From Chitinophagaceae bacterium (GTDB taxonomy: Bacteria; Bacteroidota; Bacteroidia; Chitinophagales; Chitinophagaceae): a stretch of DNA of 29,964 nt. This document shows, piece after piece, positions 14,966-23,979 of the stretch. Where the stretch lies: positions 1 through 29,964 of the forward strand of contig JAGKWS010000046.1 of assembly GCA_021151685.1 (NCBI GenBank), written 5' to 3'. Positions within the stretch are counted from its first letter, which is position 1. The number at the start of each line of letters is the position of its first letter. Under the pieces are notes generated by a model. The model searched no databases, was not told the DNA's origin, and was given only the letters and a program-made list of their open reading frames with translations. The translations under genes and the position numbers were made by a program.

Positions 14966-16999
14966 TTATCTGGTAACTGTGATAGTAGCAGTATGGCGAT
15001 TGCCATCCTGCGTTACAGCAGTCATCATATACACACCCGCAGGCTGGTTGATTTCAATTTCATTTTGCTTGTTGGCAGGCACCACAAACTCCTGCACTTT
15101 CTGGCCCGCAACATTGGTAAGCACCAGTGTAACCTGCTCGTTGGTGTTTGTATTCAGGTCCACTGTCAGTTTACCCTGAGTTGGGTTAGGGAACACTTTC
15201 ATTGAAGCAAAGCCCAAACCTACAGATTTAACTTCGCCAGGCAACAAGAGAGATACTGTGTCCCTTTTTGTTGTTGTTCCGCAACCATTTGTTTTGCTGT
15301 AAGTAAACACCGATGTACCAGTACCCATCACCACAAAGAACCCATAACCAATAAGCGGAGTCATAGTAGCATTGCTTGTAGTAAATGTACCACCCAATGC
15401 CGATGTAGGCGTAACAGTAAGTGTATAGTAACCACCAACAGCTACAGCAGCCGGTGCAATCAATTCAAACACTGGAGGTTCGTTTACAAAAATTGGTTTC
15501 ACAACACGAGAACGGCCAAATGCTGTAGTTACATAGTAGTAAACAGTATCGCGGCGAGAGCGGTGACCAGTTACCACACCTGTGTTCAGGTCTACTGTAG
15601 CATTGGTATCGTTCTTGGTGGTCCATGTACCACCTGCTACAGAAGGAGTAAGTGTAATTGTAGCACCCACACACACCGTATCAGGCCCTGTAACGGTACC
15701 TGCATCTGGCAATGGGCCAACATGCATTGGCGTAGTAGCTACACTGGTACCGCATGTATTCGTAATTCTGTAGCGGATGGTAGCCACACCTGTAGCCACA
15801 CCTGTTACAATACCCGTAGAGCTGCCTACTGTAGCAATAGCATCTACAGTAGAAGACCATACACCACCGGGAACTATGTTAGTAAGTGCCAGAGTAGAGT
15901 CTATACCCACGCTGTCATTACCTATAATGGCAGGAGCAGTAATATCTACAGTCACAGGCCATGTTGCTATGGCTGCACCACAGCTATTGCTCTGGTAGTA
16001 AGAAATAACGGATGTACCATAACCTATACCAGTTACATTACCCACAGAGCTTACAACAGCTACAGAAGGCGTACCGCTCAACCAGATACCTCCGGTTACA
16101 CTCGAAGTCAGAGTAATCCAGCTACCGGCACACACAGCCGATGGACCAGATACTGTACCTGCAGCAGGCAGTGTTTCTACATGCACCAACATGGAAGTAT
16201 CAACAGTATTACAAGCATTAGAGATGTGATACATTACAGTATCCAAACCAGCAGACACACCGGTAAGCACACCAGCGGCCGATATGATAGAACGGCCGGT
16301 AACACCCACCATCCATGTGTGTGTACCTATAGTGTTGCTGTTGGTAAGGGTAATGGTATTACCGGCACACACCGCCGTAGGCCCTGCAATGGGAGCTACA
16401 ACCATAGTAGTATCTACGCGTATAGCATACTCTTCATTGAAGGTACCACAAGCATTGGTTACATCATAAGTTACGGTATCACGGCCAAAGCCTACACCAG
16501 TCAGCACGCCACCACTGGTAATGGTAGATACCGTAGGATGCATCGTAGCCCATGTACCGCCAACCGCAGCATTGGCAAGAGTTATTGTACCTGCCCTACA
16601 TACTATTGAAGGACCGGAAATAGCACCAGCAGGTACATGTACCGACAGTGTCACTACATCAGAAGTATCAGAACCGGAAGTATTGAAAACAAGCGCACGA
16701 TAACGGGTACCATTCATTACAGCAGTACCTATCACACGAAGCGTATCGTTGAAAGTACCTTCATACACAGAGCCGTCAGCAGTAGTGTCCCATGTGGTAC
16801 CACCATCGGTCGAAAACTCCCACTGAAAATCGAGCGGAGTAGCACCAGATGCGGCAATGTGAAACCATGCAGTATCGGCTGCGCAAATAGTGGCAGAGAC
16901 AGGGTTTGTGGTCACTGCCGGTGCCTGTGCCCGCGAACTAAAGGCAAACAGGGTACAGCAAAGTGCCATCAGGCTTGATAAGTAAACACTTCTTTTCAT
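14966..16999 (-). CDS. Ig-like repeat surface protein with T9SS type A sorting domain
   Basis: A 677-residue exported protein. Signal peptide residues 1-24 (ends SSRAQ), then an Ig-like region (about 27-122, with FQWEFSTDGGTTW). Six repeats of about 75 residues follow (roughly 123-196, 197-274, 275-352, 353-427, 428-506, 507-585). Each is built on a GPxxVCxGxxITL ... GGxW ... GVLTGVxxGxDTVxY ... NxCGT theme, with the fourth and sixth degenerate. Residues 597-677 form a type A C-terminal domain (KVFPNPTQGKLTVDL, NVAGQKVQEF, QPAGVYMMTAV, ends ITVTR). It should be exported by Sec, moved by T9SS and attached to the cell surface, probably as an adhesin-like stalk. The paired cysteines per repeat suggest disulfides. 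Ligand unknown. Confidence 0.88.
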   Translation of the reverse strand: MKRSVYLSSLMALCCTLFAFSSRAQAPAVTTNPVSATICAADTAWFHIAASGATPLDFQWEFSTDGGTTWDTTADGSVYEGTFNDTLRVIGTAVMNGTRYRALVFNTSGSDTSDVVTLSVHVPAGAISGPSIVCRAGTITLANAAVGGTWATMHPTVSTITSGGVLTGVGFGRDTVTYDVTNACGTFNEEYAIRVDTTMVVAPIAGPTAVCAGNTITLTNSNTIGTHTWMVGVTGRSIISAAGVLTGVSAGLDTVMYHISNACNTVDTSMLVHVETLPAAGTVSGPSAVCAGSWITLTSSVTGGIWLSGTPSVAVVSSVGNVTGIGYGTSVISYYQSNSCGAAIATWPVTVDITAPAIIGNDSVGIDSTLALTNIVPGGVWSSTVDAIATVGSSTGIVTGVATGVATIRYRITNTCGTSVATTPMHVGPLPDAGTVTGPDTVCVGATITLTPSVAGGTWTTKNDTNATVDLNTGVVTGHRSRRDTVYYYVTTAFGRSRVVKPIFVNEPPVFELIAPAAVAVGGYYTLTVTPTSALGGTFTTSNATMTPLIGYGFFVVMGTGTSVFTYSKTNGCGTTTKRDTVSLLLPGEVKSVGLGFASMKVFPNPTQGKLTVDLNTNTNEQVTLVLTNVAGQKVQEFVVPANKQNEIEINQPAGVYMMTAVTQDGNRHTATITVTR

Positions 17000-17086
17000 G
17001 TTCTTCTTTTTAAAAATAACCTTTGTGTTAAGTAATAATTACGCACAGCAACACACAGTTGCCGCACAGCAAGTATCAGAGATTGG

Positions 17087-17119
17087 CAAATCTAATAATT
17101 TCGTTCGGAATTTTGGCAA
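17087..17119 (-). promoter_or_regulatory. Putative promoter of the Ig-repeat protein
   Basis: On the minus strand TAGATTTG (17094 to 17087) matches TAnnTTTG, and a TTG (17119 to 17117) stands 22 bases upstream. This gives a leader of about 80 bases before ATG 16999. The rest of 17000-17231 holds no gene; a small hairpin (GCACCA / TGGTGC, 17226-17241) overlaps the dapB stop codon. Confidence 0.5.
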
Positions 17120-17231
17120 TATATTGGCAATTCGCATCACATAAATTGAATAACAATACAATATATGTCAGGGTAGCAAAAACAATGTGGCAACTCGCTG
17201 TGCATCGGTGCCATTGTAGTGTATAGCACCA

Positions 17232-17963
17232 TTATTGGTGCCCCAGCCCCAGCACGTGGCGCATGGTATATACGCCCTGCTTACCCACCAGAAATTCTGC
17301 GGCAAGTACCGCCCCCAATGCAAAACCAGACCGGTTGTGTGCCGTATGGGCAATCTCTATATCATCTACCGCCGATGCGTAGCGTACTACATGCGTACCT
17401 GGTACCTCACCCACACGGTGTGCCTCCACTGGCAGTACATTAGGTGGCAATGCAACACCTTCGGCCATCTGCCATCCTGTTTTGTGGCCTATGTTATTTA
17501 TTATCTGTTCGGCTACCGATATGGCAGTACCACCCGGTTTGTCTTTTTTATGTATGTGGTGCGTCTCCGTTACAGATACATGGTACTCTTCATGTCCGTT
17601 CATCAGCCGAGCCAGCAACGTATTCACCTCAAAGAAAATATTGACCCCTATACTAAAGTTGGTAGCATGCAAAAAACCAACTTTGTGCACCTCTGCATAT
17701 CGGGTCGCCTCGGGCTGTTGCGTGGGCCAGCCGGTAGTACCACATACCGTATTTACACCCGCAGCAAGGCATTCCATTACATTGTCATAGGCGGCTTCCG
17801 GGGTCGAGAATTCTATGACCACATCGGCCTGTCTCAGGCTATCGGGGGTCATAGCGGCGCGGTTACTACCTGCTATACGCAGCACCACCTCATGGCCCCG
17901 GCTCAGGGCTATCTGCTCTATGGCCTTGCCCATTTTGCCGTATCCTACCAATGCTATTTTCAT
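17232..17963 (-). CDS. dapB: 4-hydroxy-tetrahydrodipicolinate reductase (DapB)
   Basis: A 243-residue cytoplasmic enzyme of lysine and diaminopimelate synthesis that reduces the DapA product with NAD(P)H. Visible: the N-terminal dinucleotide site GYGKMGKAIE (7-16), CGTTGW (74-79), and the catalytic block ETHHIHKKDKPGGTA with H135, H136 and K139 equivalent to the E. coli HHRxK catalytic site, then the PGGTA loop. The length is shorter than the E. coli enzyme (about 273 residues), which is usual for Bacteroidota. It lies 50 bp after parB on the same strand; parA-parB-dapB is a common arrangement in this phylum. Confidence 0.97.
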   Translation of the reverse strand: MKIALVGYGKMGKAIEQIALSRGHEVVLRIAGSNRAAMTPDSLRQADVVIEFSTPEAAYDNVMECLAAGVNTVCGTTGWPTQQPEATRYAEVHKVGFLHATNFSIGVNIFFEVNTLLARLMNGHEEYHVSVTETHHIHKKDKPGGTAISVAEQIINNIGHKTGWQMAEGVALPPNVLPVEAHRVGEVPGTHVVRYASAVDDIEIAHTAHNRSGFALGAVLAAEFLVGKQGVYTMRHVLGLGHQ

Positions 17964-18013
17964 ACTATACCCTATACAATCCTATTATTTTTGTGGCACA
18001 TGCCCTACACTGT

Positions 18014-18928
18014 CTACAGGCTCATCTTAGCCATTATTCGCTCCAGATCTTCGTCGCTGTAAAACTCTATCACTATTCGGCCTTTCCCACTCTTTTTCCG
18101 GTCCAGATCTACCTTGGTCGAAAAGTGCGATGCCATACTGTCCTCAATACGTTTGTAGGCTATAGGCAGCTTCACCGGTGCGGTGGCTACCTTGGGGGCA
18201 GCCGGTGTAGAGTCATTGGCCATTTCTTTCACCATCTGCTCTACCTGCCTTACCGAAAGGCCACGCTGCACTATTTCGCGGTACACATACAACTGTTGCT
18301 CTACGTGTTCCAACCCTATTATGGCACGGGCATGCCCCATAGTTATCTGGCTGTCGCGTACAGCTTTCTGTATGTCGGGGGGCAGTTTCAGCAGGCGCAG
18401 GTAGTTGGCTACAGTACTACGCTCCTTCTTCATCCTTTCCGATACCTGTTCCTGTGTCAGTCCGCATTCATCCATCAACTGGCGGTAACTCAGGGCTATT
18501 TCTATCGCATTCAGGTCCTCGCGCTGCAGGTTCTCCAACAGGGCCATTTCCAGTATACCCTGGCTATCGGCAGTGCGTATGTAGGCGGGTATGTCGGCAA
18601 GGCCCGCCATACGCGTAGCGCGCCACCTGCGCTCACCACTTATCAGTTGGTAAGTGCCCGGCCCCATTTTTATAACGGTTACCGGCTGTATTACATCATG
18701 CAGTTTAATACTCTCAGCAAGCTCCCTCAATGCCTGTTCATCAAAATCGCGGCGTGGCTGCTTGGGGTTCACCACTATCTGGTCCAGACTGATGCGTGCA
18801 ATGGCATTGGTGTTTTGTCCCGAAACGGCTGGCACACCCGGCTTAGGGGCTTGTACTTCTTCTTCTATGGTATCCAGCAGTGCCCTGATACCCTTGCCCA
18901 GCCCTTGTTTCTTATTAATTTGCGACAT
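18014..18928 (-). CDS. parB: Chromosome-partitioning protein ParB
   Basis: A 304-residue ParB/Spo0J protein that binds parS sites and spreads as a CTP-dependent clamp. Seen: the N-terminal helix KQGLGKGIRALLDT that stimulates ParA, the CTP-binding region PRRDFDEQALRELAESIK and GERRWRATR (98-106), and the helix-turn-helix LTQEQVSERM followed by KKERSTVANYLRLLKLP (about 147-173), then MGHARAIIG. The C-terminal dimerisation segment is basic and charged. It follows parA by 62 bp. No parS-like palindrome was found inside the window. Confidence 0.96.
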   Translation of the reverse strand: MSQINKKQGLGKGIRALLDTIEEEVQAPKPGVPAVSGQNTNAIARISLDQIVVNPKQPRRDFDEQALRELAESIKLHDVIQPVTVIKMGPGTYQLISGERRWRATRMAGLADIPAYIRTADSQGILEMALLENLQREDLNAIEIALSYRQLMDECGLTQEQVSERMKKERSTVANYLRLLKLPPDIQKAVRDSQITMGHARAIIGLEHVEQQLYVYREIVQRGLSVRQVEQMVKEMANDSTPAAPKVATAPVKLPIAYKRIEDSMASHFSTKVDLDRKKSGKGRIVIEFYSDEDLERIMAKMSL

Positions 18929-18990
18929 GCTTTACTGATAAGTATAAATAATATTATGGTTTGCTTTGCCAAAGAATGGCCCAGCCTGTA

Positions 18991-19794
18991 TTACGACTCT
19001 ATGATCTTGTCCTCGTTCTTGATCTTGGTCATATTGTTCTTCTGCAAAATCTCTTTCGCCAGGTTCAGATAATTGATGGCACCCGTACTTTCGGCATCAT
19101 ACAGCAGGGCAGGCATACCAAAACTTGGAGCCTCGCCCAGTCGTGTATTGCGGTGCAGTATGGTATTGAACACCAAATCGCCAAAGTGGTTCTTTATCTC
19201 TTCCACAACCTGATTCGACAAACGCAACCTACCATCATACATCGTCATCAATATACCCTCTATCTTCAGCTTGTTATTGATGCGCGTTTGCACTATCTTA
19301 ATGGTATTCAGCAACTTACCCAGTCCCTCAAGGGCAAAATACTCGCACTGTACCGGTATCACCACACTATCGGCAGCAGTCAGGGCATTTACTGTTATCA
19401 AACCCAGCGATGGCGAACAATCTATAATGATGAAATCATAATTATCGGCCTGCGCATCCAGTGCTTTGCGCATCACATGCTCACGGTTGGGGTGGTTAAT
19501 GAGTTCTATCTCGGCACCCACAAGGTCCAGATGACTCGGTATCAGGTGCAGGTTCGGTGTTTCTGTTTCCAGTATCACCTGCCCGGCCGGTGTTTCATTC
19601 ACCATACAGTCATACAGGCTCAGTTGAATGTTTTTCAGGTCGAAACCATTGCCCGTAGTGCTGTTGGCCTGTGGGTCGGCATCCACCAGCAGCGTTTTAT
19701 ATTCCAAAACGGCCAAACTTGCCGCCATGTTAATAGCTGTGGTTGTTTTCCCCACGCCCCCCTTCTGATTTGCAATTGCAATTACTTTCGCCAT
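18991..19794 (-). CDS. parA: Chromosome-partitioning ATPase ParA (Soj-like)
   Basis: A 267-residue deviant-Walker P-loop ATPase that, with ParB, segregates the chromosome origin. The Walker A variant KGGVGKTT with signature lysine is at residues 11-18, DADPQANST follows, and the Walker B-like IIIDCSPSLGLITVNAL is in the centre. There is no N-terminal DNA-binding extension, so it is the chromosomal (Soj) rather than long plasmid type. The C-terminus ends in a charged tail (MTKIKNEDKIIES). It is upstream of parB and dapB and 76 bp after the metallo-hydrolase gene. Confidence 0.96.
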   Translation of the reverse strand: MAKVIAIANQKGGVGKTTTAINMAASLAVLEYKTLLVDADPQANSTTGNGFDLKNIQLSLYDCMVNETPAGQVILETETPNLHLIPSHLDLVGAEIELINHPNREHVMRKALDAQADNYDFIIIDCSPSLGLITVNALTAADSVVIPVQCEYFALEGLGKLLNTIKIVQTRINNKLKIEGILMTMYDGRLRLSNQVVEEIKNHFGDLVFNTILHRNTRLGEAPSFGMPALLYDAESTGAINYLNLAKEILQKNNMTKIKNEDKIIES

Positions 19795-19870
19795 AACCCT
19801 GCGCCACCTTTGTTACCGGGTGGCATGGCCCGTTTCCAGACCGTATAATGTTAATAATATTATTAAAAAC

Positions 19871-20548
19871 CTACAACTCTATAGTTTCACCTATACCCGG
19901 CAATATTAAGTCTTTCCCCGCAGTTCTGAATTTTTCTTTCACCGCATCGTGGTCTATACGTATGTAGCCAAACGTATCGAAATGCACCCCTATTATCTTG
20001 TTGCATCCTATAAAGCCAGCTGCAATCAGGGCATCATCGGCATCCATGGTAAAGTTGCCACCTATGGGCATAATGGCAAAATCGAGCGCAGCATACTGTG
20101 GCACCAACTGCATATCCATGGTCAGGCAGGTATCACCGGTATAGTAAAATTTACGCTCGGTATCATGAAACAAAAAACCACCGGGGTTGCCGCCATATGT
20201 ACCATCGGGCAGGCTGCTGCTGTGTGCCGCAGGCAGGTAGTGCATCTTGCCAAATGAGAAACGGGCCGGACCAAGGTTCATGGGGTGTACATTGGTAATA
20301 CCCTGCTGCTGTGCCCATACAATTATCTCCCAGTTACTCACTACCAATGCATTGGTACGTTTTGCAATGGCCACCAGATCGGCAATATGATCGGCATGTG
20401 CATGCGACACCAATATCACATCGGCCTCTATACTATTTACATCTATACCCGCTGCCAGCTCGTTGCCAGAAATAAACGGGTCGAACAAAAACTTCTTGCC
20501 ACCTGTTTCTATCAAAAAACAGGAATGACCATAATATGTAAATTTCAT
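19871..20548 (-). CDS. UPF0173-type metallo-beta-lactamase-fold hydrolase
   Basis: A 225-residue cytoplasmic hydrolase of the metallo-beta-lactamase fold. The metal-binding motif HAHADH is at residues 49-54, with further ligands likely in AAHSSS, GDTCLTMDMQL and the late GVHFDTFGYI. The N-terminal MKFTYYGHSCFLIETGGKKF and FDPFISGN segments are typical of the UPF0173 (YtkL-like) group, whose natural substrate is not established. It sits between doxX-like and parA genes on the same strand; a -7-like element lies 29 bases upstream of its start. Confidence 0.9.
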   Translation of the reverse strand: MKFTYYGHSCFLIETGGKKFLFDPFISGNELAAGIDVNSIEADVILVSHAHADHIADLVAIAKRTNALVVSNWEIIVWAQQQGITNVHPMNLGPARFSFGKMHYLPAAHSSSLPDGTYGGNPGGFLFHDTERKFYYTGDTCLTMDMQLVPQYAALDFAIMPIGGNFTMDADDALIAAGFIGCNKIIGVHFDTFGYIRIDHDAVKEKFRTAGKDLILPGIGETIEL

Positions 20549-20576
20549 AAAATTTGATATTTTACCTGAGCAGATG

Positions 20577-20584
20577 CAAAATTA
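20577..20584 (-). promoter_or_regulatory. Putative -7 element of the metallo-hydrolase gene
   Basis: TAATTTTG on the minus strand fits TAnnTTTG and lies 29 bases before ATG 20548. No good -33 TTTG at 17-23 bases upstream is seen. Confidence 0.4.
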
Positions 20585-20672
20585 CGGCATACCCTCAATT
20601 GCCCGGCTACGCTATGCGTTAATATTTACCAACACATAACGAACAGGATATGCACGTTCGGCTAAAAAAAGA

Positions 20673-21080
20673 TCAACTCTTATCTACCGACCAAACACCA
20701 GCACCTGTAAACATGAGACCAAAGAAAGTAAAAGCCAGCTCTATGGCGTGCGCAGCCTCTATGAGACGAGGCAGACCCGTATAATGGTAAATAGCTGCCA
20801 CTATGAAATTGATGACCAAAAACAAACATACCACCCGGAACCACAAACCCAACATCACAAACAGACCGCCAATGGTTTCGGTTACCGCACATAAAAAGCC
20901 CCAAACAGCCGGTAAAAAATGTATGTGCAGCTTGCCCATAGCCTGTCCCAGTTCAGTCCACGTGCCGGGGCCTCCCATCAGTTTGTCCTTTCCATGCAGT
21001 ATCAGCATGGCACCAAGACCAATGCGCATCACCAGCAGACCCAAATTCTGATATTTACCCAGCTTGCCGAAAATTGCCAT
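20673..21080 (-). CDS. DoxX family membrane protein
   Basis: A 135-residue protein with four hydrophobic segments (about 13-30, 57-80, 82-97, 108-130). The start MAIFGKLGKYQNLGLLVMRI and the following GLGAMLILHGKDKLMGGP are characteristic of the DoxX family, small integral membrane proteins often linked to redox or thiol stress but of varied and mostly undefined function. It lies 45 bp after the glycosyltransferase gene on the same strand and may be co-transcribed with it. Confidence 0.88.
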   Translation of the reverse strand: MAIFGKLGKYQNLGLLVMRIGLGAMLILHGKDKLMGGPGTWTELGQAMGKLHIHFLPAVWGFLCAVTETIGGLFVMLGLWFRVVCLFLVINFIVAAIYHYTGLPRLIEAAHAIELAFTFFGLMFTGAGVWSVDKS

Positions 21081-21125
21081 AATGCACTACAGTTTTTATA
21101 CAGATAAGAAATTTATAAGAGCCCT

Positions 21126-22244
21126 CTAAGAACCAAAACGAGCCAGCGACTGCTGCACAAATGCAGTAAACTCTTTACGGAACCTGTCGTCCGAGAATCG
21201 CAGCGCGTTCTCGCGTATCGCACAGTGGTCGGTCAGCGGGCGTTCTTCCATCTTTTTCACTGCTTCTATTACAGCGGCTTCCGTTTGCTCGGCAAAGAAA
21301 TAACCGGTAACACCATCCACTACCGTCTCCTGATACCCTCCATAGTCCAGTGCCAGCACCGGCGTGCCACAGGCTTGCGTTTCCACACACATGATGCCAA
21401 AATCTTCCTTAGCCGCAAATATACATGCCTTGGCTTGCTGCATATAGCGTATCACCTCAGCATCATCGCGGTAGCCCAGCCATTCTATATTGGGGTGGCC
21501 GCGCAGCATATCGTCAAAGCCCGATGCCCCCCATCCTTCGCCTATCAGTACCAGCCGCTTATCGGGCATTTGCTGAAAGGCTCTGATAACCATATCTATC
21601 TTTTTGTACGGCACAAACCGGCCGGGGCACATATAGTATTCCTGCCGGGGCTCCTCACACAACCCAAACATGCCCGTACGCACCGGAGGGTATATCACTA
21701 CCGATTCCCGGTTGTAACTACGGGCTATACGCTGCTGTATGTGCCGCGAGTTGGCTATAAAAAAATCTACCCGGTTGGCTGTAGCCACATCCCACCGGCG
21801 CAGCCATTCTACAAACTTGCGGTACATAAACGACTTGCCCAGCGAGTGCGATGCAGCATAATCGTCATACATATCCCATATGGGGCGCAATGGGGTATGG
21901 CAGTAACAAATATTGGGTATGCCCGGCTGGCTACGAAAACCCTTGGCCACGGCATGAGAAGTAGAAATGACCAGATCATACCCCTTCAAATGGAAACGCC
22001 CCATGAGCCACGGCATCACCGGCAAGAAGTAACGGTAAAAACTGCGCACAAAAGGCACATACTGCAACAACGATACATTTACAGGCTTCCCCTTCAGTAT
22101 AGATTGTGTAGACTCTGGCCCAAACTTATTGAACAAGGCATAAATGGCCACTTCGTCGTCGCGGAGGGTTTCTAAAATCTCCCCGACAACTTTTTCTGCA
22201 CCGCCATTGGCATTAAACCAGTCTTGTACAAGCGCCACCTTCAT
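21126..22244 (-). CDS. Family 4 glycosyltransferase (GT-B fold)
   Basis: A 372-residue cytoplasmic glycosyltransferase with two Rossmann-like halves. The N-terminal half starts MKVALVQDWFNANGGAEKVV and includes CYCHTPLRPIWDMYDDY, resembling WbaZ/mannosyltransferase-like enzymes. The C-terminal half has the donor-binding segments GRFVPYKKIDMVIRAF, LVLIGEGWG and the EX7E-type motif EDFGIMCVETQACGTPVLAL. The likely role is adding a sugar to a surface polysaccharide or lipid-linked glycan; donor and acceptor cannot be told. No other polysaccharide genes accompany it apart from the distant GT-C gene. Confidence 0.9.
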   Translation of the reverse strand: MKVALVQDWFNANGGAEKVVGEILETLRDDEVAIYALFNKFGPESTQSILKGKPVNVSLLQYVPFVRSFYRYFLPVMPWLMGRFHLKGYDLVISTSHAVAKGFRSQPGIPNICYCHTPLRPIWDMYDDYAASHSLGKSFMYRKFVEWLRRWDVATANRVDFFIANSRHIQQRIARSYNRESVVIYPPVRTGMFGLCEEPRQEYYMCPGRFVPYKKIDMVIRAFQQMPDKRLVLIGEGWGASGFDDMLRGHPNIEWLGYRDDAEVIRYMQQAKACIFAAKEDFGIMCVETQACGTPVLALDYGGYQETVVDGVTGYFFAEQTEAAVIEAVKKMEERPLTDHCAIRENALRFSDDRFRKEFTAFVQQSLARFGS

Positions 22245-22548
22245 TAGTGGCGCAATTTAGGTTTATTATTTCATTGTCGCCAGTGTGCTTGTTTTATATT
22301 ATGTACTTGGGTGCCAATAAAGTAACTTTTTCACCCATACATCCCCTTTTACACATCACATAAACAATTACAATTCCGTATCGCATCATAAATTCAATCC
22401 CACTCATGTCTCGCATCCAACCAAGAAAACATGCACGTTGTACCCGTCATTAAAAAATATTTCCTGATTATCAATACATTGTAATATACCCAAACATACA
22501 ACACCTGTATAGTCAGCTTTACCACATAAATAAGTCAATGCCAGCCAC

Positions 22549-22556
22549 TATATTTG
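22549..22556 (+). promoter_or_regulatory. Putative -7 element of the CsgG-like operon
   Basis: TATATTTG fits TAnnTTTG, 17 bases before ATG 22574, implying a leader near 10 bases. No clear -33 TTTG is seen. The remainder of the 329-bp divergent gap 22245-22573 is AT-rich and without genes or strong hairpins; it should hold promoters for both the glycosyltransferase and this operon. Confidence 0.5.
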
Positions 22557-22573
22557 CCAAATACGCATAAAAA

Positions 22574-23524
22574 ATGAAACATATACTCATTGCCCTACTC
22601 CTGGCAATACACAGCATCTGTGCTCATTGTCAGGAAGATAATAAAACTATTGTTGGCATAGTACCTGTAACGGGGACAGTTCCCGGCCTTTCCCGCGACT
22701 TTCTGGAAGAAGTAACCCTGCGCCTCACGCAAAGCTTTGTAGAAACACACCGCTTTATAGTGGTAGACCGATCAAAATTTTCACTTGTAGACAAAGAACG
22801 CAACCTGCAAAAATCAGAAAGCTTTATAGACGGCAAGGTGGTAGAGCAGGGCAAAAGCCTTGGTGCCCAGTACCTCATATCGGGCGATGTAACCCACTAC
22901 ACCAACGACGGACAGGTTTGTAAAATGACCATATCCCTCAGCGTGCTCGATGTAACTACCGGCCACACCATCAAGTCCGACGTGATAGATACCAAGGGCG
23001 GCAACCACGGCAAAACCGTGAAGCGTGCCGGCATACTGGGTGGCGCACTGGCTGTAGGCTCGCTGGTACCGGGCGTAGGTGCCGTTGCGGGCGTGGCTGC
23101 AGGTGCCGCAGCCGCCTCGGGCGGGCGCGACTATGGAGTAAGTGCCCACGAAAAAGCCTTCAAAAAATCGCTGAACGACATCTACCCCCAAATACAGGTA
23201 TTTGTATCAGAAAACTTTCCCGCCACATTTGCCGTAGTAAGTGTTGAAAAAACCACCAAAAGCGGCAAAGCGGCCATGCTACTGGTAGCAGGGGGCCGTA
23301 GCATGGGGGTAGAAGAAGGCCAGAAAATGAAACTAATAGTGCTGCAAACACTGGTGGTAAACGGCGAAAATATGACCCGCAAAAAACAAATTGCTACAGG
23401 CAAGGTAAAAAAGGTAGATGATGACAACTTTTGTACCGTAGCCATCACCGACGAGACCGAAGACGTTGCCGCGGCCATCAGCGCACACCAAAAGATAGAA
23501 GCCACTACCATATACGAAGACTAA
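22574..23524 (+). CDS. CsgG-like exported protein
   Basis: A 316-residue exported protein. The signal peptide (about 1-19, ends AHCQ) lacks a good lipobox, unlike E. coli CsgG, which is an outer-membrane lipoprotein pore for curli subunits. The core resembles the CsgG/HfaB fold: HRFIVVDRSKFSLVDKERNL (59-78), SLGAQYLISGDV (95-106) and SLSVLDVTTGHTI. A Gly/Ala-rich hydrophobic stretch (152-184) interrupts the core before AHEKAFKKSLNDIY. Residues about 228-310 form a C-terminal domain with a GGRSMGVEEGQKM turn and GKVKKVDDD, similar in pattern to FlgT C-terminal domains. First gene of a tight four-gene operon of exported proteins. Whether it forms a pore is inference. Confidence 0.75.
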   Translation: MKHILIALLLAIHSICAHCQEDNKTIVGIVPVTGTVPGLSRDFLEEVTLRLTQSFVETHRFIVVDRSKFSLVDKERNLQKSESFIDGKVVEQGKSLGAQYLISGDVTHYTNDGQVCKMTISLSVLDVTTGHTIKSDVIDTKGGNHGKTVKRAGILGGALAVGSLVPGVGAVAGVAAGAAAASGGRDYGVSAHEKAFKKSLNDIYPQIQVFVSENFPATFAVVSVEKTTKSGKAAMLLVAGGRSMGVEEGQKMKLIVLQTLVVNGENMTRKKQIATGKVKKVDDDNFCTVAITDETEDVAAAISAHQKIEATTIYED

Positions 23525-23533
23525 CCCACCACC

Positions 23534-23968
23534 ATGAAGCACATACTCACATTATTACTGATACTGGGGCTGCTACCCGCCGCCATGGGGCAGGTATCTT
23601 ACCTGTATGGAGGCAACGGCACCATAACCGTACGCACATCGGGCACGGGCAAAAACGAAGCAGAAGCAAGTGCCGAAGCTGCACGGGCTGCATTCTATAT
23701 GCTACTGTACCGCGGCATACCCGGCTCCGACGCACCAACCGCACTTATAGATATACCGGAGCAAGAGGCACAGCGCAAACACACCGCCTATCTGGAACGG
23801 TTGATGGACAGCCGCTATCAGACCTTTATTACCAATGCGGCCCCCGTGGGCGATGTGGTGAAAGGTAAAAAGCACACACGCAGCCTGATGATGGATATGA
23901 CCATCAACCTGCAGGCACTGCGCAAAGACCTTGAAGACAATAAGGTTATCAGAAAATTTGGCTTTTAG
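23534..23968 (+). CDS. Small exported protein with LPP20-like pattern
   Basis: A 144-residue protein with signal peptide MKHILTLLLILGLLPAAMGQ. Residues about 27-55 read TITVRTSGTGKNEAEASAEA followed by ARAAFYMLLYRGIPGS, the strand, SGxG turn and Ala-rich helix pattern found in LPP20/FlgT N-terminal-type domains. The remainder is helical and basic, ending VIRKFGF. No catalytic residues are recognised. It begins 9 bp after the CsgG-like gene and ends 11 bp before the DUF6175-like gene, so it is surely co-transcribed and probably acts with them in the periplasm or outer membrane. Confidence 0.7.
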   Translation: MKHILTLLLILGLLPAAMGQVSYLYGGNGTITVRTSGTGKNEAEASAEAARAAFYMLLYRGIPGSDAPTALIDIPEQEAQRKHTAYLERLMDSRYQTFITNAAPVGDVVKGKKHTRSLMMDMTINLQALRKDLEDNKVIRKFGF

Positions 23969-23979
23969 AAACAAACCGC

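Noticed and set aside
15563..16609. Long plus-strand open frame (348 codons) opposite the Ig-repeat gene
   Set aside because: Its Tyr/Cys/Arg/Thr-rich sequence is the antisense reading of Thr/Val/Gly-rich repeats; the minus-strand gene has signal peptide and sorting domain.
17951..19072. Long plus-strand open frame (373 codons) opposite parB
   Set aside because: It overlaps dapB start, parB and the end of parA on the opposite strand, all clearly real genes.
21225..22175. Plus-strand open frame opposite the glycosyltransferase
   Set aside because: The minus-strand gene has full GT-B motifs; the plus reading has no recognisable features.
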